Source of the DNA: 73-13 sp035556075
Lineage (GTDB): Bacteria > Actinomycetota > Actinomycetes > Actinomycetales > Microbacteriaceae
Assembly (NCBI GenBank): GCA_035556075.1
Contig: DATMFQ010000042.1
Coordinates: 1-14,434 of the forward strand
DNA length: 14,434 nucleotides
Direction of reading: 5' to 3'
Shown: positions 1 to 6,976 of the stretch, piece after piece
How positions within the stretch are numbered: position 1 is the stretch's first letter
Layout: the number at the start of each line of letters is the position of its first letter
Position numbers and translations under genes: made by a program
Notes under the pieces: generated by a model
What the model saw: only the letters and a program-made list of their open reading frames with translations
Told to the model about the DNA's origin: nothing
Databases searched by the model: none

Positions 1-141
1 GTGGTCTATCGCCAGGCCCGCTCGGCGTCGCTGCAGGCCGACCGGCCGGTCGCCTTCCAGATCGACGGCGAGGACGGTGGCGACGTCGTCGCCGTCGACG
101 TCTCGATCGACCCCGCCAGCCTCCTCGTCCGCGTCCCCTGA
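1..141 (+). CDS. C-terminal end of a probable diacylglycerol kinase-like lipid kinase (partial)
   Basis: Only the last 46 codons are in the window; the frame is open from base 1 and stops with TGA at 139-141. The visible piece reads like the closing beta-strands of the DagK/YegS lipid kinase fold. It contains PVAFQIDGEDGG, matching the usual 'P..vQ.DGE' strand of these enzymes, and ends SLLVRVP, matching their common 'lrvlvP' terminus. Family members phosphorylate diacylglycerol or related lipids with ATP at the membrane, and the DGE strand belongs to the C-terminal lid domain. The nucleotide-binding part lies outside the window, so catalytic residues cannot be checked. The stop codon is 19 bp before pgm on the same strand. 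The assignment rests on a short tail and is moderately sure at family level only. Confidence 0.6.
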   Translation: MVYRQARSASLQADRPVAFQIDGEDGGDVVAVDVSIDPASLLVRVP

Positions 142-148
142 ATGCGAG

Positions 149-154
149 GACAAT
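149..154 (+). promoter_or_regulatory. Candidate -10 element (GACAAT) for leaderless pgm mRNA
   Basis: GACAAT is followed by exactly six bases (GGGCGG) and then the pgm ATG at 161. A transcript starting at the usual distance from this -10 would begin at the A of the start codon. The same GACAAT-6 nt-ATG layout precedes the gene starting at 12059. An AGGA at 147-150 could instead act as a ribosome-binding site on read-through mRNA from the upstream gene. No clear -35 is visible. Confidence 0.45.
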
Positions 155-160
155 GGGCGG

Positions 161-1789
161 ATGCACCCCCGAGCCGGTCAGCCCGCCCGCCAGGAGGACC
201 TGGTCGACCTCGACGACCTCCTCGCGGCCTACGACGCCCTGACGCCGGACCCGGCCGTGCCCGGACAGGCGGTCGTCTTCGGCACGAGCGGACACCGGGG
301 CTCGTCGCTCGACACCGCATTCAATGACGCGCACATCGCCGCCATCACCCAGGCGATCGTCGAGCACCGTGCGGCGGCCGGGATCGAGGGACCGCTGCTG
401 ATCGGTGCCGATCCGCACGCACTCTCGGCTCCCGCGCACCGCACCGCGCTCGAGGTCCTCACCGGCAACGGCGTCGACGTCCGGGTGGATGCCCGCGGCG
501 GCTGGGTCCCGACCCCGGCGCTCAGCCGCGCCATCATCGCGATGAATGCGCGGGGCGCGGATCGCGGCCGCGCCGACGGCATCGTCATCACCCCGTCGCA
601 CAATCCGCCCCGTGACGGCGGTTTCAAGTACAACCCGCCGCACGGCGGGCCGGCCGACTCGGCGACGACGTCGCGGATCGCGGCCCGGGCGAACGAGCTG
701 CTCGCCGACGGCAACCGCGGTGTGCGGCGCGCCCGCGAGCTCGACCCGGGCACCTATGACTTCCTCGGCGAGTACGTCGACGCGCTGCCGGGCGCGATCG
801 ACGTCGAGGCGATCCGGCGCGCGGGCGTGCGGCTCGGCGCCGACCCGCTCGGCGGGGCGTCCGTCGCGTACTGGGCGGCGATCCGCGACCGGCTCGGGCT
901 CGACGTGACGGTCCTGGGCGAGGCCGTCGACCCACGCTGGGCATTCATGCCACTCGACTGGGACGGCCGCATCCGGATGGATCCGTCCTCCCCGCACGCG
1001 ATGGCGGCCCTCGTCGCGCACGCCGCGGCCGGTCACCTCGACGTGCTGACCGGGAACGACGCGGACGCCGACCGGCACGGCGTCGTCACCTCGGACGGCG
1101 GGCTCATGAACCCGAACCACTACCTCGCGGTCGCGATCGATCACCTCGGGCGCCACCGGCCGGGCTGGCCGAGGACCGCGGCGATCGGCAAGACGCTCGT
1201 GTCCTCGGCGATCATCGACCGGGTCGTCGGCGCGCTCGGCCGCGAGCTCGTGGAGGTGCCGGTCGGCTTCAAGTGGTTCGTCGATGGGCTCGCGGATGGC
1301 TCACTCGTCTTCGGCGGGGAGGAATCCGCGGGTGCCACATTCCTGCAGCGTGATGGCGGCGTGTGGACGACCGACAAGGACGGCATCCTGCTCGCGCTCC
1401 TCGCGGCGGAGGTGCTCGCCGTCTCCGGCGAGAGCCCGGCGGCCCGGTACCGCGCGCTGACCGCGGCGCATGGTGAGCCCGCCTACGCCCGCGTCGACGC
1501 ACCCGCCTCGGCGACGCAGCGTGCCCGGCTCGGGCACCTGACCCCCGATGACGTCACCGCGACCGCGATCGCGGGGGAGCCGATCCGGCAGCGCCTCGCC
1601 CACGCCCCCGGCAACGGCGCGGCGATCGGCGGGCTCAAGGTGACGACCGACTCGGCGTGGTTCGCGGTGCGACCGAGCGGCACCGAGGACGTCATGAAGG
1701 TGTATGCGGAATCGTTCCGCGGGCCCGAGCACCTCGCGGTCGTCCTCGAGGAGGCGCAGGCCACCGTCGCCGCGGCGCTCCGGCACTGA
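161..1789 (+). CDS. pgm: Phosphoglucomutase (alpha-D-glucose phosphate-specific)
   Basis: A 542-residue enzyme of the alpha-D-phosphohexomutase superfamily, close to the roughly 545 residues usual for bacterial Pgm. It interconverts glucose 1-phosphate and glucose 6-phosphate in the cytosol, feeding glycogen, trehalose and cell-wall sugar nucleotides. All four active-site signatures are intact: the phosphoserine loop TPSHNPP with Ser146, the metal loop GNDADADRHG with Asp300, Asp302 and Asp304, the sugar-binding loop GGEESAG at 385-391, and the phosphate-binding loop RPSGTED at 504-510. The N-terminus (RAGQPARQEDLVDLDDLL, then FGTSGHRGSS) is typical of this Pgm type. The ATG at 161 was chosen because it gives that N-terminus and follows a -10-like GACAAT at leaderless spacing; in-frame codons back to 77 would overlap the upstream gene. 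It converges on the VanY gene with an 18-bp gap. Confidence 0.96.
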   Translation: MHPRAGQPARQEDLVDLDDLLAAYDALTPDPAVPGQAVVFGTSGHRGSSLDTAFNDAHIAAITQAIVEHRAAAGIEGPLLIGADPHALSAPAHRTALEVLTGNGVDVRVDARGGWVPTPALSRAIIAMNARGADRGRADGIVITPSHNPPRDGGFKYNPPHGGPADSATTSRIAARANELLADGNRGVRRARELDPGTYDFLGEYVDALPGAIDVEAIRRAGVRLGADPLGGASVAYWAAIRDRLGLDVTVLGEAVDPRWAFMPLDWDGRIRMDPSSPHAMAALVAHAAAGHLDVLTGNDADADRHGVVTSDGGLMNPNHYLAVAIDHLGRHRPGWPRTAAIGKTLVSSAIIDRVVGALGRELVEVPVGFKWFVDGLADGSLVFGGEESAGATFLQRDGGVWTTDKDGILLALLAAEVLAVSGESPAARYRALTAAHGEPAYARVDAPASATQRARLGHLTPDDVTATAIAGEPIRQRLAHAPGNGAAIGGLKVTTDSAWFAVRPSGTEDVMKVYAESFRGPEHLAVVLEEAQATVAAALRH

Positions 1790-1807
1790 CGAGCTCCCCG
1801 CCCCACG

Positions 1808-3160
1808 TCACCGATACTCGGGTGCCGCCTCGAGCCCGTAGTACTCCTCGAGCGTCGCGATCCCGCGCTCGTGCATGTCGGTCGCGACCTCGACCCCCGT
1901 GTAGCGCATGTGCCACGGCTCGTAGGCGTAGCCGGTGATGTGCTCGGCATCGCGCGGGTAGCGCACGATGAAGCCGTAACGCCAGCCGTTGTCGGCGAGC
2001 CATTGCCCCGGCAGCATGTCGCCGAAGCACTCCTGGATGAGACAGCCCCAGCCGACCGCCGCGACGTCGACGGTGAGCCCGGTCTGGTGCTCGCTGTGCC
2101 CCGGGTGCGCGCACGCGCGCTCGGCCTGCGCGTAGCCGAGGTTCTCGACACAGCTGTTGTAGGTGTAGACCTGGTCGTCATAGCTGCGGTACGAGCTCTG
2201 CGCGAGCAGCTGCTCGCCGGTCTCCGCGGTGAACGCGGCGAACATGGTCGCGAGCGCCTCGGCGGTCACGGGGCGCATCTCCGGCGCGAAGCCGTACGGC
2301 ACATCGGCCCAGACGATCTCCGGCGCATAGTCGAGCGGCTGGAGGGGGCGGAGCTTGTTGACGACGACCGTGATGCTGTTCGGGTCATCGATGCGCGCCC
2401 GATTCGAGCTCCGGATGACCTCCGCCGCCGCCGCGAGCGCACTCGTCAGGATCTCCTCGACGTCCTCGGTCGCGGCCGCCGGCAGGGCATCGACGGCCGA
2501 CTGGAGGGCCATGCGACTGTCGGCGCTCGCGTCCTGCCGGGCGTCGAGCAGCTCGGCGGCGCGGGCGGCCACCGCATTCGTGTAGTCGATGAATGCGGTG
2601 CCGAGCTCCGTCGCCGTCGCCTCGGCGCCCGCCGCCAGTCGACTCCGGTACGCGGTCGCGGGGCGCAGCAGGTCCGCGCCGGCGAGGAGCTCGGCCGGGC
2701 CCGCCCGCAGCTCCTCGTCGCTCAGCGCATCGGGGTCCTCGGCAGCGACGACGCCAGCGGCGCTCGACACCGGTGGCTGCGTCATCGACTGGAGGGCGTG
2801 ATCCTTCGCGGTCGCGAGCGCCTGAGTCGCGGCGACGGGCACAGGCTCCCCGACGAGGGCGATGATGGGGTCGATGAGCGCGGCGATGCCGCTGACCGCG
2901 CCCCGCGCTTCGGCGAGGTCGGTGTCGGCCCGGTCGTAGTCGGCGCGCGCCGCGGCGAGCTCGTCAGCGGCGGCCTCATAGTCGCGGACCAGGTCGCGGC
3001 GCTCACTCCAGGCGGCGCCAAGGATCCCGGTCGTCACCGTGAGGATGATGGCGACGGCGGCGCCGGTGACGCCGAGGATCGTCTGTCGCCGGGTGGGGCG
3101 CGTCGGCTGCCCTGGCTCGGTCGCTCGGGTCGCTCGGGGCTGCGGCACGAGGTCGGTCAC
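1808..3160 (-). CDS. Membrane-anchored D-alanyl-D-alanine carboxypeptidase, VanY/peptidase M15B family
   Basis: A 450-residue protein. Residues 1-28 are cytoplasmic and Arg/Thr/Pro-rich, and residues 29-50 form one transmembrane segment. Residues 52-90 are Ala/Glu/Arg/Asp-rich and probably coiled coil. An Ala-rich middle of roughly 190 residues was not recognised. The C-terminal domain (about 280-440) is M15B. Its zinc site is complete: SEHQTGLTVDV gives His358 and Asp365, and EPWHMRY gives Glu414 (general base) and His417. SSYRSYDDQ at 322-330 is the usual entry to this fold. Such enzymes remove the terminal D-Ala from peptidoglycan stem peptides outside the membrane; ordinary copies trim the wall and do not by themselves imply vancomycin resistance. 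Cys337, Cys350, Cys373 and Cys378 could form disulfides. The start is GTG, preceded by TACGCT and six bases. It lies 21 bp after the ABC ATPase gene and may be read both from that operon and from its own promoter. Confidence 0.9.
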   Translation of the reverse strand: MTDLVPQPRATRATEPGQPTRPTRRQTILGVTGAAVAIILTVTTGILGAAWSERRDLVRDYEAAADELAAARADYDRADTDLAEARGAVSGIAALIDPIIALVGEPVPVAATQALATAKDHALQSMTQPPVSSAAGVVAAEDPDALSDEELRAGPAELLAGADLLRPATAYRSRLAAGAEATATELGTAFIDYTNAVAARAAELLDARQDASADSRMALQSAVDALPAAATEDVEEILTSALAAAAEVIRSSNRARIDDPNSITVVVNKLRPLQPLDYAPEIVWADVPYGFAPEMRPVTAEALATMFAAFTAETGEQLLAQSSYRSYDDQVYTYNSCVENLGYAQAERACAHPGHSEHQTGLTVDVAAVGWGCLIQECFGDMLPGQWLADNGWRYGFIVRYPRDAEHITGYAYEPWHMRYTGVEVATDMHERGIATLEEYYGLEAAPEYR

Positions 3161-3166
3161 CGCGAC

Positions 3167-3172
3167 AGCGTA
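3167..3172 (-). promoter_or_regulatory. Candidate -10 element (TACGCT) for leaderless vanY-like mRNA
   Basis: On the - strand TACGCT is followed by GTCGCG and then the GTG start at 3160, a six-base gap that would put the first transcribed base at the start codon. No Shine-Dalgarno sequence is visible between the ATPase stop and this GTG. It lies in the 21-bp gap between the two genes. Confidence 0.4.
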
Positions 3173-3181
3173 CCCGGCGGC

Positions 3182-3940
3182 TCAGTGACGAATCGGGACC
3201 ACGACCGGGACACCGTCGATCTCGACGACTTGGACGGGGGTCTCATAGACGGCCCCGACGCGCTCCGCCGTGAGCACCTCGGCGGGGGCGCCGATGGCGA
3301 TGAGTCGGCCCTCGTGCAGGAGCGCGATCCGGTCGGCATACGCGGCTGCGAGTGAGAGGTCGTGGAGGACGACGCCGACGGCGCGGCCGCCATCGGCCAG
3401 GCGGCGGGCGAGCAGCATGACCTGCTCCTGGTGCCCGAGGTCGAGCGCCGCGGTCGGCTCGTCGAGGAGCACGATGGAGGTGCGCTGCGCGAGCACGCGT
3501 GCGAGGGCGACCCTGGCGCGCTCCCCGCCAGACAGCTCGGTCGTGCGGCGCAGCGCAAACCGCGCCACGTCGGTTTCCGCCATCGACGCCTCGATGATCT
3601 CGTCGTCCCCGTCCGCCTCCGGCCGCCGAGCCCACGGGGCACGGCCCATCGCGACGATCTCGCGGACGAGGAAGGGGAAGGTCACGGTGTATTCCTGCGT
3701 GAGCACGGCGCGGCGGCGTGCCAGCTCCGCGTTGCTGTAGCTGCCGATGGGGCGACCATCGAGCTCGACCACGCCGACCTCCGGCACGAATTCACCGGCG
3801 AGCACTCCGAGCAGGCTCGACTTGCCGGCACCGTTGGGGCCGACGAGTGCGAGCACCTCGCCGCCGACGAGGTCGAGGTCGATTCCCTCGAGGACCGATC
3901 GGCCCCCGCGGCGCAGCGTGATGGCGCTGCCGCGGATCAT
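3182..3940 (-). CDS. Iron/heme-type ABC transporter ATP-binding protein (HmuV-like)
   Basis: A 252-residue ABC ATPase of the FepC/BtuD/HmuV group that powers uptake of heme, siderophores or corrinoids through a FecCD permease. All nucleotide-binding motifs are present: Walker A GPNGAGKS at 34-41, Q-loop Gln82, signature LSGGE at 136-140, Walker B IVLLDEP at 156-162 and H-loop His193. The stretch TFPFLVREIVAMGR after the Q-loop and the C-terminal tail (VYETPVQVVEIDGVPVVVP) look most like heme importer HmuV proteins, but substrate cannot be read from an ATPase alone. The ATG overlaps the permease stop by 4 bp (ATGA) and has its own GGAGG at 3947-3951 inside the permease end, six bases before the start. 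It is surely co-translated with the permease. No periplasmic/lipoprotein binding protein gene is next to it. Confidence 0.9.
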   Translation of the reverse strand: MIRGSAITLRRGGRSVLEGIDLDLVGGEVLALVGPNGAGKSSLLGVLAGEFVPEVGVVELDGRPIGSYSNAELARRRAVLTQEYTVTFPFLVREIVAMGRAPWARRPEADGDDEIIEASMAETDVARFALRRTTELSGGERARVALARVLAQRTSIVLLDEPTAALDLGHQEQVMLLARRLADGGRAVGVVLHDLSLAAAYADRIALLHEGRLIAIGAPAEVLTAERVGAVYETPVQVVEIDGVPVVVPIRH

Positions 3941-4971
3941 GCCCAGCCTCCGGAGCGGCGGCGCTGGCGATACAGCAGCCAGAAGAAGAATGGCCCGCCG
4001 ACGAGCGAGGTGAGCATCCCGATCGGCAGGTCGGCCCCGGTGACGAGCGTGCGGGCGAGCAGGTCCGCGACGGTGAGCAGCAGTGCGCCGCCGACGGCGC
4101 TCGCGAGGATGAGCCCCCGGTGGCCGGGCCCGATCATCATCCGGATGAGGTGCGGGACGACGAGTCCGACGAAGGAGATGATGCCGCAGAAGGCGACCGC
4201 CGCGCCCGTCAGCAGCGCGACGCCGACGATGGTGACGACGCGGAGCCGCTCGACGTCGACGCCGAGGTGCCGGGCGCCGCGCTCCCCGAGCGCGAGGAGG
4301 TCGTAGCGGCGGTGCTGAAGGAGCAGTCCGATCCCGGTGATGACCGTGATGGCGGCGACGATGCCGACCTCGGGCCAGCGGGAGCCGCTCATGCTGCCGA
4401 GCTGCCAGAAGACGATCTGCTCGCGGCTGCCACTGTCGGCGAGGAAGAGCATGAGTGCGAGGCCGGCGCCTGCGAAGGCGTTGACCGCGATGCCGGTCAG
4501 CAGCAGGGTCACGACCTCGGTGCGGCCCTGAGACCGTGCGACGAGGTAGACGACGGCCGCGGCGCCGAGGGCGCCGAGGAAGGCGAAGACGGCCGTCGTC
4601 CAGATGCCGAAGCCGCTCAGGCCGAGCGCGATCGCGATGCCGGCCCCGAAGGCGGCGCCGGCGGAGATGCCGACGACGCCGGGCTCGGCGAGGGGGTTGC
4701 CGAACACGGCCTGCATGGCGACGCCGGCGACGGCAAGCGCCGCCCCGACGAGGAGGGTGAGCAGAATGCGGGGGAAGCGCACGACCTGGAGGGCCCCCTC
4801 AATCACGGGGTCGCCGACCGGCAGTGGCACGCCGAGCGCGCGGAGGATGGTCTGACCGACCTCGGCCGGGGTGACGGGGAGCTGCCCGAGGAGGGCGGAG
4901 GCGAGGACGGCCCCGAGGAGCAGGACGGCCATCGCGACCACGACGATCGCGGCGCTGCGGGATCTCGTCAT
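3937..4971 (-). CDS. FecCD-family ABC transporter permease (iron/heme/corrinoid uptake)
   Basis: A 344-residue, highly hydrophobic protein with the usual length and about ten transmembrane segments of BtuC/FecD/HmuU permeases. Family hallmarks are clear: RFPRILLTLLVGAALAVAG followed by MQAVFGNPLAEPGVVGIS in the first half, then the coupling-helix region and ISFVGLVVPHLIRMMIGPGH, and DLPIGMLTSLVGGPFFFWLL near the end. It would form the homodimeric membrane channel for the ATPase encoded directly downstream. The ATG at 4971 is preferred because it makes an ATGA overlap with the stop of the lipoate ligase-like gene; a GTG at 4989 would add six residues (MDPPGA) with no better ribosome-binding site. 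One permease gene suggests a homodimer. The binding protein that delivers substrate is not in this window. Confidence 0.92.
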   Translation of the reverse strand: MTRSRSAAIVVVAMAVLLLGAVLASALLGQLPVTPAEVGQTILRALGVPLPVGDPVIEGALQVVRFPRILLTLLVGAALAVAGVAMQAVFGNPLAEPGVVGISAGAAFGAGIAIALGLSGFGIWTTAVFAFLGALGAAAVVYLVARSQGRTEVVTLLLTGIAVNAFAGAGLALMLFLADSGSREQIVFWQLGSMSGSRWPEVGIVAAITVITGIGLLLQHRRYDLLALGERGARHLGVDVERLRVVTIVGVALLTGAAVAFCGIISFVGLVVPHLIRMMIGPGHRGLILASAVGGALLLTVADLLARTLVTGADLPIGMLTSLVGGPFFFWLLYRQRRRSGGWA

Positions 4972-6017
4972 GGCACCCGGTGGATCCACGCGGGCGTGCT
5001 GAACTTGTCGGCGACGAGTCGCTCGGCGGCCGCGAGCTCCTCCGGCAGCAGCTCGTCCGGGACGAGACCGTGCCGGGCGCGGAAGGTGTCGATCATCCGC
5101 TCGACGATGGCCTCGCGGGGCAGGCCCGTCTGCGCCCGGAGCGGGTCGACGCGCTTCGCGGCCGAGACGATCCCCTTGTCGCTGAGCTTTTCCCGGCCGA
5201 TGCGCAGCACCTCGGTGAGCTGCTCGCCGTCCATGTCGTACGACATCGTGACGTGGTGGAGCACCCCGCCCGAGGCGAGTCGCTTCTGCGCCGCCCCGCC
5301 GATCTTGCCGGCCGGGCTCGCGATGTCGTTGAGCGGCTGGTAGGTGGCCTCGATGCCGAGCGAGCGCAGCGCCTCGACTGCCCAGGCATCGAGGAAGGCG
5401 TAGGAGTCGGCGAAGCTCATGCCCTCGACGAGCGCGAGCGGCGCGTAGATCGAGTAGGTGATGATCGCGCCGGGCGCCATGAGCATCGCGCCGCCGCCGG
5501 AGATGCGGCGGACGACGTCGAAGCCGTGCTTAGCAGCGCCCTCGGGGTCCACCTCATTGCGCACGGACTGGAAGGAGCCGATGACGACGGCTGGCTCAGT
5601 CCAGTCCCAGATGCGCAGCGTCGGTGCGCGCAGCCCAGCGCCGACGCGCTCGGTGAGCACCTCGTCGAGCGCGAGCTGCGTGACGGGCGGCAGCGGCGGG
5701 CCGACGAGCAGCTGCCAGTCATAGTCGCGCCAGTCGGTCGCGGCGCGCAGCGCCCGGCGCACGGCGGTCGCGATGGCCTCGGGGGAGAATCCGAGGAGCA
5801 CGGCGTCCGCGGGAAGCGCGGCCCGCACGGCCGCCGCAACCTGATCAGCGCTCGAGTCCGCTGGCATGCCGCTCAGCGCCCCGTCGATGGCCGTCAGCGC
5901 CTCGTCGGGCTCGAGGAAGAAGTCACCGGCGACCTGCACGTCAGCCAGCCGCCCATCGACGACGTCGAGGTCGACGACGACCAGCTTGCCACCGGGGACC
6001 TTGTACTCGCCGTGCAC
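4968..6017 (-). CDS. Lipoate-protein ligase A family protein with N-terminal accessory domain
   Basis: A 349-residue protein with two parts. Residues 1-90 (EYKVPGGKLVVVDLDV, then GDFFLEPDEAL) resemble the accessory domain found at the C-terminus of E. coli LplA and as the separate LplB subunit in Thermoplasma. Residues 95-320 are the catalytic lipoate/biotin ligase fold: RRISGGGAMLMAPG at 170-183 binds the acyl-adenylate, and ND at 230-231 with GKIGGAAQ brings the expected catalytic Lys238. LplA activates lipoic acid with ATP and attaches it to a lysine of E2 or GcvH domains in the cytosol. An octanoyl-transfer role is also possible for this fold. The GTG start lies nine bases after the hydrolase stop; TAGGCT plus six bases precedes it. 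The stop overlaps the permease ATG by 4 bp. The domain order is reversed relative to E. coli LplA. Confidence 0.87.
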   Translation of the reverse strand: MHGEYKVPGGKLVVVDLDVVDGRLADVQVAGDFFLEPDEALTAIDGALSGMPADSSADQVAAAVRAALPADAVLLGFSPEAIATAVRRALRAATDWRDYDWQLLVGPPLPPVTQLALDEVLTERVGAGLRAPTLRIWDWTEPAVVIGSFQSVRNEVDPEGAAKHGFDVVRRISGGGAMLMAPGAIITYSIYAPLALVEGMSFADSYAFLDAWAVEALRSLGIEATYQPLNDIASPAGKIGGAAQKRLASGGVLHHVTMSYDMDGEQLTEVLRIGREKLSDKGIVSAAKRVDPLRAQTGLPREAIVERMIDTFRARHGLVPDELLPEELAAAERLVADKFSTPAWIHRVP

Positions 6018-6023
6018 CCGCCC

Positions 6024-6029
6024 AGCCTA
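6024..6029 (-). promoter_or_regulatory. Candidate -10 element (TAGGCT) for leaderless lipoate ligase mRNA
   Basis: On the - strand TAGGCT, then GGGCGG, then the GTG at 6017, so the gap is six bases. The TAG of the hexamer is also the stop codon of the upstream hydrolase. The identical hexamer at identical spacing precedes the hydrolase itself. There is no good Shine-Dalgarno sequence. Confidence 0.45.
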
Positions 6030-6914
6030 CGACCCGGGCGCGTCCGGCTCCTGGGGGATTCTCCCGTCGAGCCAGCCGATGAGGTCGGCGATGACCTCTT
6101 GCCGGTTCGTCTCGTTGTAGATCTCGTGGCGGGCGCCCGGGTAGACGATCGCCGTGACGTCGGTGAATCCGGAGCGCGTCGTGTAGGCGGCGGCAAGCTT
6201 GGCGACCGATCGTTCGCCGCCGAAGGGGTCGTCGGAGCCGACCTGGAGCAGCACCGGGACATCGCGCTGCGCGGCGAGCTCCCTCGCCGGGAGGCCGAGC
6301 AGCCGCATCGCGTCGAGCACGCCGAACAGCTTGATCGCCGACGCGGTGAACATGAGCGGGTCGGCCGCGGCCGCCGCGATGACCGCGGCGTCGCGACTCA
6401 GCCATTCGTAGTTCGGATCACCGAGCGCCCGGTGCCGCTTGTTGAGGTCACCGCTGTTCATGTCCCGCAGCGTGCGCAGCGCCGAGCCGGAGAGGACGAC
6501 CGCGTCGTATGCCGCAGGCTGCATATTGAGCAGGAGTTGCGCGATGAGGGAGCCCCAGGAATGTCCGAGGAGTACGAACGGCAGTCCCGGGTTCGCGGCG
6601 CGGGCGAGCTCGCCGAAGGCACGGACCGCCTCGACGGTCGCGCGGTGGCCGCCCGGCCCGAGCCGGCCGAGCCGACGGTGATCACCGCCGTACTGTGCAA
6701 GTCCCGTCGCACCGTGCCCGCGGTGGTCGTCCGCCCACACGCTGTACCCCGCCGCGACGAGTGCCTGCGCGAGCTGCTCGTAGCGGAGGCGGTGCTCACC
6801 GAGGCCGTGCGCGAGCTGCACGACACCGCGCGGCTGGACGCGCTCCCACACGGAGTAGTGAATCGTGACGCCCTCGGCGTCGAGGAAGGTCGCGTCACTG
6901 CGGATCCGGCTCAC
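6027..6914 (-). CDS. Alpha/beta hydrolase, monoacylglycerol lipase-like
   Basis: A 295-residue alpha/beta hydrolase of the Hydrolase_4/serine aminopeptidase-like group that includes monoacylglycerol lipases and lysophospholipases. The oxyanion strand HGLGEHRLRY sits at 36-45, followed by WADDHRGHGAT at 60-70. The nucleophile elbow is GHSWGS with Ser119. The acid is in GSDDPFGG (Asp229 most likely) and the catalytic His263 is in GARHEIYNE, so the triad is complete. No signal peptide is seen, so it is probably cytosolic and may release fatty acid from monoglycerides or similar esters. The only sensible start is GTG at 6914, preceded by TAGGCT and six bases. It is first in a five-gene - strand run, nine bases ahead of the lipoate ligase-like gene, and diverges from lldD. 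The substrate is not determinable from sequence. Confidence 0.88.
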   Translation of the reverse strand: MSRIRSDATFLDAEGVTIHYSVWERVQPRGVVQLAHGLGEHRLRYEQLAQALVAAGYSVWADDHRGHGATGLAQYGGDHRRLGRLGPGGHRATVEAVRAFGELARAANPGLPFVLLGHSWGSLIAQLLLNMQPAAYDAVVLSGSALRTLRDMNSGDLNKRHRALGDPNYEWLSRDAAVIAAAAADPLMFTASAIKLFGVLDAMRLLGLPARELAAQRDVPVLLQVGSDDPFGGERSVAKLAAAYTTRSGFTDVTAIVYPGARHEIYNETNRQEVIADLIGWLDGRIPQEPDAPGS

Positions 6915-6920
6915 GCCGCG

Positions 6921-6926
6921 AGCCTA
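6921..6926 (-). promoter_or_regulatory. Candidate -10 element (TAGGCT) for leaderless hydrolase mRNA
   Basis: On the - strand TAGGCT is followed by CGCGGC and then the GTG at 6914, a six-base gap, with no Shine-Dalgarno sequence. It would be the main promoter of the five-gene - strand run. It faces the lldD promoter across a 14-bp palindrome. Confidence 0.45.
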
Positions 6927-6931
6927 CGCTG

Positions 6932-6945
6932 GGGCGGCGCCGCCC
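6932..6945. promoter_or_regulatory. Perfect 14-bp palindrome between divergent hydrolase and lldD promoters
   Basis: GGGCGGC followed directly by GCCGCCC forms a perfect palindrome. It is centred in the 62-bp divergent region, between the two candidate -10 elements at 6921-6926 (-) and 6963-6968 (+). The position suits an operator acting on both genes. It is made only of G and C in a GC-rich genome, so chance is a real alternative. Confidence 0.3.
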
Positions 6946-6962
6946 GAGGCACGGGCGCGCGC

Positions 6963-6968
6963 TAGAGT
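6963..6968 (+). promoter_or_regulatory. Candidate -10 element (TAGAGT) for lldD
   Basis: TAGAGT fits TANNNT and lies eight bases before the lldD ATG at 6977. No ribosome-binding site is visible, so the mRNA would be leaderless or nearly so. Confidence 0.4.
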
Positions 6969-6976
6969 TGCGCCCC

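Noticed and set aside
142..327. Short + strand frame starting just after the lipid kinase stop and overlapping pgm
   Set aside because: Arg/Pro/Gly-rich, out of frame with pgm, no separate support; pgm coding signal is decisive.
1808..3160. VanY-like gene as a vancomycin resistance determinant
   Set aside because: No vanHAX or vanRS genes nearby; ordinary M15B carboxypeptidases are widespread in actinobacteria.
1871..3355. 494-codon open frame on the + strand opposite the VanY-like gene
   Set aside because: Arg/Asp/Glu/Gly/Val-biased product with no recognisable domain; an antisense shadow common in GC-rich DNA. The opposite strand has a complete zinc peptidase.
4980..6965. 661-codon open frame on the + strand spanning the lipoate ligase and hydrolase
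   Set aside because: Low-complexity charged product without motifs, fully antisense to two genes with intact catalytic residues.
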